Source: Clostridiales bacterium
GTDB taxonomy: Bacteria > Bacillota > Clostridia > Oscillospirales > QAMX01
Direction of reading: 5' to 3'
Length of the DNA stretch: 6,566 nt
NCBI GenBank assembly: GCA_012841675.1
Contig: DUUG01000291.1
Location: 1-6,566 of the forward strand
Shown here one piece after another: positions 1 through 5,679 of this stretch. The translations under genes and the position numbers were made by a program. The notes under the pieces were generated by a model. It saw only the letters and a list, made by a program, of their open reading frames with translations, searched no databases and was not told the origin of the DNA. Position 1 is the first letter of the stretch; every line of letters starts with the position of its first letter.

Positions 1-29
1 ACCAAAACGGCCTTTGTCGCCGTTTTGGT
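1..29 (+). terminator. Perfect hairpin at window edge, possible terminator of an upstream unit
   Basis: Bases 1-11 (ACCAAAACGGC) are the exact reverse complement of 19-29, giving an 11 bp stem around a 7 nt loop (CTTTGTC). The stem ends in TTTTGGT and is followed by CAAGTTTT, so the U-tract is interrupted and weak. It sits just before proC, so it most likely ends the preceding transcript. The stem is symmetric and could also serve a convergent gene on the other strand. The left edge cuts off the context, so the stem may be longer than seen. Confidence 0.5.
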
Positions 30-60
30 CAAGTTTTCAGGTCTTGCCGGTTACAATATG

Positions 61-66
61 AGGTGA
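61..66 (+). promoter_or_regulatory. Ribosome binding site that fixes the proC start
   Basis: AGGTGA matches the 16S anti-SD and lies 5 nt before GTG at 72. It overlaps an in-frame GTG at 63, which therefore is unlikely to be the start. The ATG at 58 reads ATG-AGG-TGA and stops at once. Confidence 0.6.
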
Positions 67-71
67 TTGTT

Positions 72-881
72 GTGGAGAACATTGCATTTATCGGCGCCGG
101 ACGAATGGCAACCGCCATTATGACGGCGCTTTTAGACAAGGGGTATCAAGCGGATCATATTTGGGCAACGGATTGTTCTATTACAGACGGTCTGAAAATG
201 CTCGAAGAGCGCGGCGCCCGCACAGGCGCCGACAACAGTGCGGCGATTGCTTGGGCGGATGCGGTTTTTCTCTGTATAAAACCCCAGCAGATGGCAAATC
301 TGCTGTCTGATATTGGTTCCTTGCTTTCGGACAAGCTGGTCGTCAGCATTGCGGCAGGGGTTCCCCTTTCGGTGTTGGCGAATTCCATAAAAAACCCCCG
401 GGCGATTATCCGGGTCATGCCCAACACCCCCATGATGCTGGGTGTGGGTGTTTCCGCCCTTTCCTTTGCGGAAGGGACAGATCCTGATGCGATCAAGCTG
501 GTCGAGAAGGTGTTTTCTCTTTGCGGGCAGGTGTATGTGGTTCCCGAAGCGCAAATGGATGCGGTGACGGCTCTTTCGGGCTCGGGGCCTGCGTATTTTT
601 ACGAGGTTGTCCGCATTTTGGCGGATCAGGCGGTTTCCGCCGGAATGGATGCCGAAACGGCCCTTGCCATGGCCACGGGTACCATGGCAGGTGCCACTGC
701 CATGCTGCAAAAGACAGGGCAGCCGCCTGCACAGCTTATTGATCAAGTGGTGTCACCCGGCGGCACGACTATTGCCGCGCTGGATGCCTTTGCAGCGGCG
801 GGGCTTGCCCATGTACTTTCCGCAGGCTTTGATGCGGCCATGCGGCGGTCGGCGGAACTTTCGGCACAGTTTACTCTTTAA
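72..881 (+). CDS. proC: Pyrroline-5-carboxylate reductase
   Basis: Catalyses the last step of proline synthesis, NAD(P)H-dependent reduction of 1-pyrroline-5-carboxylate to L-proline, in the cytoplasm. From GTG 72 the protein is 269 residues, the usual length for the family. It opens with the Rossmann dinucleotide-binding motif (FIGAGRMA, residues 6-13), has MPNTP at 116-120 in the cofactor domain, and the dimerisation/substrate domain carries ALSGSGPAYFY (167-177) and the family signature VVSPGGTTIAALDAF (226-240). An in-frame GTG at 63 would add three residues, but the SD (61-66) overlaps it, and family members commonly begin MENI-like directly before the nucleotide motif, as here. A SpoIIM-like gene follows after 68 bases with no terminator visible between them. 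I see no convincing promoter upstream. All signature residues are intact, so the call is firm. Confidence 0.97.
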   Translation: MENIAFIGAGRMATAIMTALLDKGYQADHIWATDCSITDGLKMLEERGARTGADNSAAIAWADAVFLCIKPQQMANLLSDIGSLLSDKLVVSIAAGVPLSVLANSIKNPRAIIRVMPNTPMMLGVGVSALSFAEGTDPDAIKLVEKVFSLCGQVYVVPEAQMDAVTALSGSGPAYFYEVVRILADQAVSAGMDAETALAMATGTMAGATAMLQKTGQPPAQLIDQVVSPGGTTIAALDAFAAAGLAHVLSAGFDAAMRRSAELSAQFTL

Positions 882-936
882 CGGCCGGACAAGCACGAAC
901 GAGCATGAAATCCCTCCCTGGCGAATATGTTTTAGC

Positions 937-942
937 AAGGGG
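937..942 (+). promoter_or_regulatory. Ribosome binding site fixing the SpoIIM-like start
   Basis: AAGGGG lies 7 nt before ATG 950. The upstream in-frame ATG at 905 has no SD, and the 15 extra residues it would add contain nothing typical of the family. Confidence 0.65.
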
Positions 943-949
943 TGGTTTC

Positions 950-1573
950 ATGCATCACAAACTGGGCAGATTGCTCTGGGATAAACCGGTGAGACATGCA
1001 GCGGTAGCAATTTCCATATTGCTCTTTTGCTTTTTGCTCGGTTTGCTCTCGGGTGTCATAGCGGCGTATCGCATGTCGCCGGCGGCAAAAATTCACCTAA
1101 CGGGAACCTTGCGAAACTATGTGTTAGCCGCCGAAGCAGGCACACTTACATCCTCGCCATTGTCGGTAATTCTCTCGTCCGTGGCTCCGCCTTTGCTTAT
1201 ATTGCTACTGGGCACGGTACCGGCCGGCACCTTGGGGATTCCGCTGGTGTTCGCATGGCAGGGATTTCACGCTGCTTACGGCGTGGCCGCCATTGCACGG
1301 CTTCCGGGGGTTTCAAAGGGGCTTTTGGCCGCCTTGTCGCTTTCGGGCGGAAGGCTTCTGTTTATGACCCTAAGCCTGACTTTGGCCGGATTGGATGGGC
1401 TTATGCGTTCCATGGCCATACGGCGGATGGCTGGAGGCACGATGCTTCCGCAGAAACAGTATTTACTTTCGGGCGCTATTGCGCTGGTTCCGGCCATACT
1501 GGCGGTTGTTTGGGAAATTATATTAACGCCTCGCTTGGCGGCGTGGGCGCTACCGTTTTTTATTACGATTTGA
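950..1573 (+). CDS. SpoIIM-family (DUF95) integral membrane protein
   Basis: A 207-residue, very hydrophobic protein. The layout follows Bacillus SpoIIM (about 214 residues): a short basic N-terminus, a first membrane helix at about 18-40 ending in a LLSGVIAAY-like segment, an amphipathic stretch at 41-75, a helix at about 78-100 containing LLLGTVPAGTLGIPLV, then WQGFHAAYGVAA (103-114) matching the family's K-G-F-x-x-G-x-x region, further helices at about 121-150, and a last helix at 171-192 ending WEIILTP, close to the FEAYLSP end of SpoIIM. In sporulating Bacilli SpoIIM acts with SpoIID and SpoIIP in engulfment of the forespore; the wider DUF95 family occurs in non-sporulators and has no settled role. 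The match is from recall of family pattern, not an alignment. It lies between proC and a DUF624-like gene (25 bases downstream), suggesting cotranscription. A sporulation role is only a possibility. Confidence 0.65.
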   Translation: MHHKLGRLLWDKPVRHAAVAISILLFCFLLGLLSGVIAAYRMSPAAKIHLTGTLRNYVLAAEAGTLTSSPLSVILSSVAPPLLILLLGTVPAGTLGIPLVFAWQGFHAAYGVAAIARLPGVSKGLLAALSLSGGRLLFMTLSLTLAGLDGLMRSMAIRRMAGGTMLPQKQYLLSGAIALVPAILAVVWEIILTPRLAAWALPFFITI

Positions 1574-1598
1574 CAATTTACCTAGGAGGCCAAGCGTA

Positions 1599-2540
1599 AT
1601 GGGCTTGTTTTCGCGAAATTATAATAAAGAGGGAAAAGGCGTCGAAAAAGATGAAGCGCCGGCACCGGGTTTTTTACGGATTTGGCAGCTTTTCTTTCGA
1701 AACTTCAACAAGATGATGTTTTACGGCATTATCATGGGCATTGTGGTTCTTCCCCTCATCGTAGCGGCCGTTGCGTATGTGGCAACGCTTTCTCCGGAAA
1801 TCGCCGAGGAGTTCCGAAATGCTTTGGAAGCCGCCGAAAAGAATCCGGGCGACCAGGTGGTGCAGCTTCCCAATGTATGGGTCGGTATGGCTTTGATGCT
1901 AGCCGTATCCATACCCCAGGGCGTATGGATTCCCATACTCATTGTCTGCGCTTTGCTGTATGGGCCGCTGACCTGCGGTCTGACTTATTGTGTTAGAAAC
2001 CACGTTCGGGAAGAGCATGTGTGGCTTTCGGATATTTTCACCCGTGCATGGAAAAACAAATGGCAAGGGCTATTTTTTGGAATCCTAGACATTTTGATAA
2101 CCGTCAGCACGCTCATGTATCTATATGCCGCTGCTCCGAAAACCGAATCGGATTCGAGCTTTTTGCTGTATCTGCAGGTGCTTTCGGTTGTGATTTATCT
2201 TATATATCAGGCCATGCGCTGGTATATCTACCAGATGATTGTCACTTTTAACTTGAAAATTACCGGCCTTTTAAAAAACGCCTGGATGTTTGTGATTTTA
2301 GGGTCCGGCCGGAACTTGATTGCCCTTGTGTTTACATTGATGCTGATACTGTTTTTCTATGTGTTTCCGGTGTTGTTCCCGGCGGCGTTCCCCATGTTTT
2401 TGGTGCTTGCCTTTTTGTTTTCCGGCAGCATCATCCCTTATTCACAGGTGTTCATTACGTATCCCGTAATGCATAAGTATTTGGTTGCGCCGGCGTTGGC
2501 CGAGCAGGAAAAAAAGCAAAGGAACGTTAGAATGGACTAG
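1599..2540 (+). CDS. DUF624/YesL-like multi-pass membrane protein of unknown function
   Basis: A 313-residue membrane protein starting at an ATG 9 nt after a strong AGGAGG (1584-1589). A charged cytoplasmic N-terminus (1-25) precedes about six membrane helices at roughly 40-62, 95-125, 155-178, 190-212, 225-256 and 260-283, and a charged tail ends the protein. Features like DUF624/YesL proteins are YGPLTCGLTYCVRNHVREEH (121-140) followed by a segment rich in W, K and aromatic residues (142-160), and a later FNLKITGLLKNAWMF (218-232), which recalls the 'nal..kNa' helix of that family. A poorly conserved loop at 62-92 is rich in Glu, Ala and Lys and is probably outside the membrane. Some family members sit in sugar-uptake operons, but nothing here links this copy to carbohydrate transport. 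It is the last gene before the terminator at 2559, so it probably shares a transcript with the SpoIIM-like gene. Function unknown; family assignment is tentative. Confidence 0.6.
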   Translation: MGLFSRNYNKEGKGVEKDEAPAPGFLRIWQLFFRNFNKMMFYGIIMGIVVLPLIVAAVAYVATLSPEIAEEFRNALEAAEKNPGDQVVQLPNVWVGMALMLAVSIPQGVWIPILIVCALLYGPLTCGLTYCVRNHVREEHVWLSDIFTRAWKNKWQGLFFGILDILITVSTLMYLYAAAPKTESDSSFLLYLQVLSVVIYLIYQAMRWYIYQMIVTFNLKITGLLKNAWMFVILGSGRNLIALVFTLMLILFFYVFPVLFPAAFPMFLVLAFLFSGSIIPYSQVFITYPVMHKYLVAPALAEQEKKQRNVRMD

Positions 2541-2558
2541 GCTTTATATCATGCAGGC

Positions 2559-2594
2559 AGGCGGGCGCTTCCGCAAGGAGAGCCCGCCTTCTTT
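2559..2594 (+). terminator. Rho-independent terminator
   Basis: AGGCGGGC (2559-2566) pairs perfectly with GCCCGCCT (2582-2589), with further partial pairing inside (CTTCC against GGAG) around a short GCAA-type loop, followed by TTCTTT. It ends the proC/membrane-protein unit, 14 bases before the dnaB promoter. The opposite strand lacks a T-run, so it acts on the + strand. Confidence 0.85.
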
Positions 2595-2607
2595 GATTGA
2601 TCTTCTG

Positions 2608-2636
2608 TTGACTTTCCTATCGGGCAAAGGTATAAT
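2608..2636 (+). promoter_or_regulatory. Near-consensus sigma-A promoter of dnaB
   Basis: TTGACT (-35, 2608-2613) and TATAAT (-10, 2631-2636) are separated by exactly 17 nt. The expected transcription start is near 2642-2644, which leaves only about 20-26 nt of leader before the likely dnaB start. It follows directly after the terminator, marking a clean boundary between transcription units. Confidence 0.88.
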
Positions 2637-2652
2637 GAACAAATGAAATGGT

Positions 2653-2660
2653 AAAGGGGG
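2653..2660 (+). promoter_or_regulatory. Ribosome binding site of dnaB, start codon ambiguous
   Basis: AAAGGGGG can pair along its whole length with the anti-SD (one G-U pair). It lies downstream of ATG 2648, which argues against that start. ATG 2663 is only 2 nt after the last G (tight), while TTG 2669 is 8 nt after it (ideal). Confidence 0.55.
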
Positions 2661-2662
2661 AA

Positions 2663-4003
2663 ATGGGCTTGGAAATCGGCGGTTATGAGAAGACTCCTTA
2701 CAGCGCAGAGGCAGAACAGGCCGTTATCGGCAGTATGCTGATTGATCCAGGCTGTATTCCCGAAGCGTTGGAAGCTGTCTCTGCCGAGGATTTTTATATC
2801 CCCGAGAACGCCAGCATCTTTGAAACCATTCACAGCATGTTTACCTACGGCCGGAAAATCGACCCGGTGCTTGTGCTGGAAGAATTAAAAATCCGCGGAG
2901 TATACGATGAGGCCGGCGGACGGGCCTACCTCTACAAAATCATGGAGGCCACGCCCTCCTCCGCAAACGTGCAAGCCTACGCGGAAATCGTAAAGAACAA
3001 GGCGATCCTTAGGCATCTGGCCCAAATAACGGGCGAGGTGCACAGTCGGGCGTTGGGGGAGGATGGCAAAGCTAGCGATCTTTTGGAGCTGGCGGAGCAG
3101 AAAATGTATACCATCCGCGCAGACCAAAGCAGGCAAGGCCTTGTCCCCATCCATAAGATTATTCTCGACAGTTTGGATGAGCTGAATGAGCTGGCCCGCC
3201 ATGGCAAGGGAATGCTCGGAGTTCCTTCGGGCTTTTCCGAATTAGACTATTATATTTCCGGCCTGAACAGGACAGACTTAATTTTGTTAGCTGCCCGTCC
3301 GGGCGTGGGAAAAACGAGTATTGCACTGAATATTGCCCAGCACGTGGCCGTCAAAAGCAAGAAAGATGTGGCGATTTTCAACTTAGAGATGCCAAGGTCA
3401 CAGCTTGTCATGCGCCTTTTGTCAAGTGAAGCGGCTATTGACCTAAAGAAGCTTAGAACGGCCGACATGAGCGAGGAGGAATGGGACCGTCTGGCGTTGG
3501 CAGCACAAACTTTATCTAATGCGCCCATTTATGTAGACGATTCTTCGACGATTACAGTGGCCGAAATGAAGGCAAGATGCCGAAGGCTGAAAAACCTTGG
3601 GCTTATCGTTGTAGACTACCTTCAGCTTATGAGTACGGGTCGAAGGGATGGCAACCGGGTGCAGGAAATTTCCGAAATATCTCGATCTATGAAGATTATG
3701 GCGAAGGAATTGGATGTGCCGGTTATTTGCCTGTCTCAGCTTTCGCGCGCGCCGGAAAAGCGCGAGGGCGACAAGCGGCCCATGCTTTCCGACCTGAGAG
3801 ATTCCGGCGCTATTGAGCAGGACGCCGACATTGTTATTTTTCTTTACAAAGACGAAAACTATAATCCGGACACCCAGGACAAAAACGTATGCGAGTGTAT
3901 TGTGGCAAAAAACCGAAACGGCCAGGTAGGAACGGTCAAGCTACAATGGCAGGGTCAGTTTACTCGCTTTACTACGCGGGAGCATGTGCATCATGAGCCG
4001 TGA
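2663..4003 (+). CDS. dnaB: Replicative DNA helicase DnaB
   Basis: Hexameric ATP-driven helicase that unwinds DNA at the replication fork and recruits primase. From ATG 2663 it has 446 residues, normal for the family. The N-terminal primase-interacting domain covers about 10-112 (AEAEQAVIGSMLID at 15-28), a linker helix lies at about 160-180, and the RecA-like motor follows from about 185. Walker A is RPGVGKTS (212-219), Walker B is LIVVDYLQL (314-322), the conserved SQLSRAPEKR is at 358-367, LRDSGAIEQDAD at 378-389, and KNRNG (416-420) carries the conserved Lys and arginine finger. All motor motifs are intact and no intein interrupts Walker A. The start could instead be ATG 2648 or TTG 2669; only the first few residues change. 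The strong promoter at 2608 drives it. Its 3' end overlaps tilS, so the two are probably cotranscribed and translationally coupled. Confidence 0.97.
   Translation: MGLEIGGYEKTPYSAEAEQAVIGSMLIDPGCIPEALEAVSAEDFYIPENASIFETIHSMFTYGRKIDPVLVLEELKIRGVYDEAGGRAYLYKIMEATPSSANVQAYAEIVKNKAILRHLAQITGEVHSRALGEDGKASDLLELAEQKMYTIRADQSRQGLVPIHKIILDSLDELNELARHGKGMLGVPSGFSELDYYISGLNRTDLILLAARPGVGKTSIALNIAQHVAVKSKKDVAIFNLEMPRSQLVMRLLSSEAAIDLKKLRTADMSEEEWDRLALAAQTLSNAPIYVDDSSTITVAEMKARCRRLKNLGLIVVDYLQLMSTGRRDGNRVQEISEISRSMKIMAKELDVPVICLSQLSRAPEKREGDKRPMLSDLRDSGAIEQDADIVIFLYKDENYNPDTQDKNVCECIVAKNRNGQVGTVKLQWQGQFTRFTTREHVHHEP
3978..3982 (+). promoter_or_regulatory. Ribosome binding site of tilS, inside the dnaB 3' end
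   Basis: GGGAG lies 10 nt before ATG 3993 but only 1 nt before ATG 3984, which favours 3993. It is within dnaB codons, so ribosomes finishing dnaB pass over it. Confidence 0.45.
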
Positions 4004-4973
4004 AAGAGATGAGCGCATTTCGCTTATGCAGGCGGTTGTCCGCTATATGCGGGCAACGGAGATGACACGCCCCGGCGACAACGTGCTTTGTGCTTTGTCG
4101 GGCGGGTGTGATTCGGTGGCCATGCTACTTTTATTGCAAAAAGCCGCCGGGATTTTGAAAATTCAAATTTCCGCCGCCCATGTAAATCACCGTTTACGGG
4201 GTGTTGAGTCGGACAGGGACGAGGCTTTTTGCCGAAAGCTTTGCAAGCGGCGGGGCATTTCCTTTACGTCTCTTTCCGGAGACGCAAAAGCCCTGGCCCA
4301 AAGAATGGGCAAAGGCGTTGAAGCCGCCGCAAGGGAGCTTCGATATACGCTTTTGCAGGAGGAAGCCGCCCGGCAACAGGCGCTGCTTGCCACGGCGCAT
4401 ACGTCTAACGACCATTTGGAAACCATGATTTTAAACCTTTTGCGTGGCGCGGGAAGTGCCGGACTGGCCGGCATCCCCCCAAAGAGAGAGGGGATTATTC
4501 GTCCGCTGCTGGCTTTGTCGCGAAACGACACGAAGCGGGCTGTGGCCGCCTTTGGAGAGCGGTATGTAACCGATTCCACCAACGAAAGCGATGCATTTCT
4601 TCGCAACCGTGTTCGCAAAACCATCGTTCCAAACCTTTTGGCATTAAATCCGGCGGTTTTGGATACAGCCCTAAGAGCGGGAGAGGCCCTTCGGATGGAT
4701 GCTTCCTTGCTTGCGGAAATGGCAAAAAAGCAAAATCCCTTTGTGGAACATAAGGCCCCGAAAAAAACGCTGGCGAATTTGGAAAAACCCCTGGCTCTGC
4801 GTGTTTTGTCAAACGAAGCGGCGCAACTTGGACTTGAGCTTTCATGGGAGCAGGCAACGGCTCTTTGGCGCCTTGCTTGCGGGCAAAGGGGCGGAAGGAT
4901 TTCTCTTGGCAATGGCGTTTTCTTTTATTGCCGAGGGCCTATGGCGTTTTTTGAAAGAACAGCGGCGGAGTAA
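3993..4973 (+). CDS. tilS: tRNA(Ile)-lysidine synthetase, short form
   Basis: Uses ATP and lysine to convert C34 of the CAU-anticodon tRNA-Ile to lysidine, so that it reads AUA codons and is charged with isoleucine. Motifs in the N-type ATP pyrophosphatase domain: the PP-loop SGGCDS (36-41), AHVNHRLRG (62-70) with downstream SDRDEAFC, GVEAAARELRY (108-118), ATAHTSNDHLET (133-144) followed by LNLLRGAGSAGLAGI (147-161), RPLL (170-173) and TDSTNESDAFLRNRVR (193-208). A helical domain follows and the protein ends soon after RISLGNGVFFYCRG (302-315). At 326 residues it lacks the roughly 100-residue C-terminal domain of longer Bacillus and E. coli enzymes and resembles the compact Aquifex type (about 311). 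ATG 3993 is chosen for its SD; ATG 3984 and ATG 4026 (MQAVVRYMRA, nearer the usual family start) are alternatives. It overlaps dnaB by 11 bases and precedes hpt. Confidence 0.93.
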   Translation: MSRERDERISLMQAVVRYMRATEMTRPGDNVLCALSGGCDSVAMLLLLQKAAGILKIQISAAHVNHRLRGVESDRDEAFCRKLCKRRGISFTSLSGDAKALAQRMGKGVEAAARELRYTLLQEEAARQQALLATAHTSNDHLETMILNLLRGAGSAGLAGIPPKREGIIRPLLALSRNDTKRAVAAFGERYVTDSTNESDAFLRNRVRKTIVPNLLALNPAVLDTALRAGEALRMDASLLAEMAKKQNPFVEHKAPKKTLANLEKPLALRVLSNEAAQLGLELSWEQATALWRLACGQRGGRISLGNGVFFYCRGPMAFFERTAAE

Positions 4974-5022
4974 AGCCGGCTGCGAAGGTTAAAAAATTAT
5001 TCAATCTTTTTCCTGGAAAGTG

Positions 5023-5031
5023 TGCTACAAT
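5023..5031 (+). promoter_or_regulatory. Extended -10 promoter of hpt (and probably ftsH)
   Basis: TGC-TACAAT is an extended -10 element (TGn plus a one-mismatch -10). No good -35 lies 16-18 nt upstream; the region is AT-rich (TTCAATCTTTTTCC). The expected start is near 5038, giving a leader of about 45 nt, too short for a known purine riboswitch. No terminator is visible after tilS, so read-through from the dnaB promoter is also likely. Confidence 0.6.
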
Positions 5032-5084
5032 AAAAGTATACCATATAAAGTAAAAAGAAATTACCTACGAAAGCAGGGGAACCC

Positions 5085-5636
5085 ATGAAGGATGATATCA
5101 AAGAAGATATTCAAAAAATATTAATCAGCAAAGAGCAGCTGGCTGAACGCGTGAAGGAGCTAGGCGTCCAAATCAGCCGAGACTATGAAGGAAAGGTTCC
5201 TTTGCTGATTAGCGTGTTAAAAGGCTCGATTCTGTTTATGGCGGATTTGATGCGGGAAATTACCATCAAGTGCGATATTGATTTTATGGCTGTGTCCTCC
5301 TACGGGGCAGGAAGGCAGACATCCGGTGTAGTGCGGATTTTGAAAGACTTGGATACTAGCGTGGAAGGCCGACACATCATTATTGTGGAAGACATACTCG
5401 ACAGCGGTGTCACCCTTTCCCATTTGCTGGATCTGTTAAAAACGCGGAACGTGGCCTCTATCCGGATTTGCACATTGCTTGACAAGCCTGAACGCCGGCG
5501 AGTGCAAGTGGATGTAGATTATCGCGGCTTTATTGTTCCGGATGAGTTTGTGGTTGGATACGGTCTTGACTATGCAGATATGTACAGAAATTTGCCTTAT
5601 GTGGGTGTTTTGAAGCCTTCTGTCTACGGAAAATAG
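5085..5636 (+). CDS. hpt: Hypoxanthine phosphoribosyltransferase
   Basis: Purine salvage enzyme: transfers phosphoribose from PRPP to hypoxanthine (and usually guanine), giving IMP or GMP, in the cytoplasm. The protein is 183 residues, typical for bacterial type I enzymes. It shows the VLKGS loop (44-48), the flexible-loop SSYG (71-74), the PRPP-binding motif VEDILDSGVTL (101-111) with the catalytic Asp at 106, the purine-contacting Lys in DKPERRRV (133-140), and FIVPDEFVVGYGLDY (149-163), which stacks on the base and binds magnesium. The start ATG has AGGGGA (5075-5080) 4 nt upstream. It has its own promoter, and ftsH follows after 43 bases in the standard Firmicutes tilS-hpt-ftsH order. In Bacillus subtilis the protein partners FtsH on the same transcript. 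All motifs are intact. Confidence 0.96.
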   Translation: MKDDIKEDIQKILISKEQLAERVKELGVQISRDYEGKVPLLISVLKGSILFMADLMREITIKCDIDFMAVSSYGAGRQTSGVVRILKDLDTSVEGRHIIIVEDILDSGVTLSHLLDLLKTRNVASIRICTLLDKPERRRVQVDVDYRGFIVPDEFVVGYGLDYADMYRNLPYVGVLKPSVYGK

Positions 5637-5644
5637 ACGGTTTT
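5620..5644 (+). terminator. Weak hairpin with T-run over the hpt stop codon, possible attenuator
   Basis: CTGTCTA (5620-5626) pairs with TAGACGG (5634-5640), seven pairs including one G-U, around a 7 nt loop, followed by TTTT. The stop codon TAG lies in the 3' arm. The stem is weak, so it is at most a partial terminator between hpt and ftsH; it may be chance. Confidence 0.25.
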
Positions 5645-5665
5645 AACCCAGTGCATAAGACAGAG

Positions 5666-5670
5666 AAAGG
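5666..5670 (+). promoter_or_regulatory. Ribosome binding site for the TTG start of ftsH
   Basis: AAAGG is 9 nt before TTG 5680. In this frame TAA at 5656 blocks anything further upstream and no ATG or GTG lies between, so TTG 5680 is the only upstream start. Confidence 0.6.
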
Positions 5671-5679
5671 CGTGATGAT

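Noticed and set aside
52..57. TACAAT as a -10 box for proC
   Set aside because: No -35 at the right spacing, and the start point would fall within or past the proC SD.
882..949. Possible sporulation-sigma promoter before the SpoIIM-like gene
   Set aside because: An AATATG motif recalls a sigma-E -35, but the matching -10 would fall at or after the start codon.
1027..1599. Open frame of 190 codons on the plus strand overlapping the SpoIIM-like gene
   Set aside because: It is a +1 shadow frame; the competing frame has a clear SD, membrane helices and family pattern.
3300..3330. Possible intein at the DnaB Walker A, a common insertion site
   Set aside because: The RPGVGKTS motif is continuous and the protein has normal length.
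3740..3768. GC-rich hairpin (TTTCGCGC paired with GCGCGAGG) inside dnaB
   Set aside because: It encodes the conserved LSRAPEKREGD segment, has no T-run, and is explained by codon choice.
4187..4912. Open frame of 241 codons on the minus strand inside tilS
   Set aside because: Antisense to the conserved TilS motifs; the translation is Ser/Arg/Ala-rich low-information sequence.
5032..5084. Purine riboswitch in the hpt leader
   Set aside because: The leader is only about 45 nt and shows no three-way junction or conserved purine-aptamer loops.
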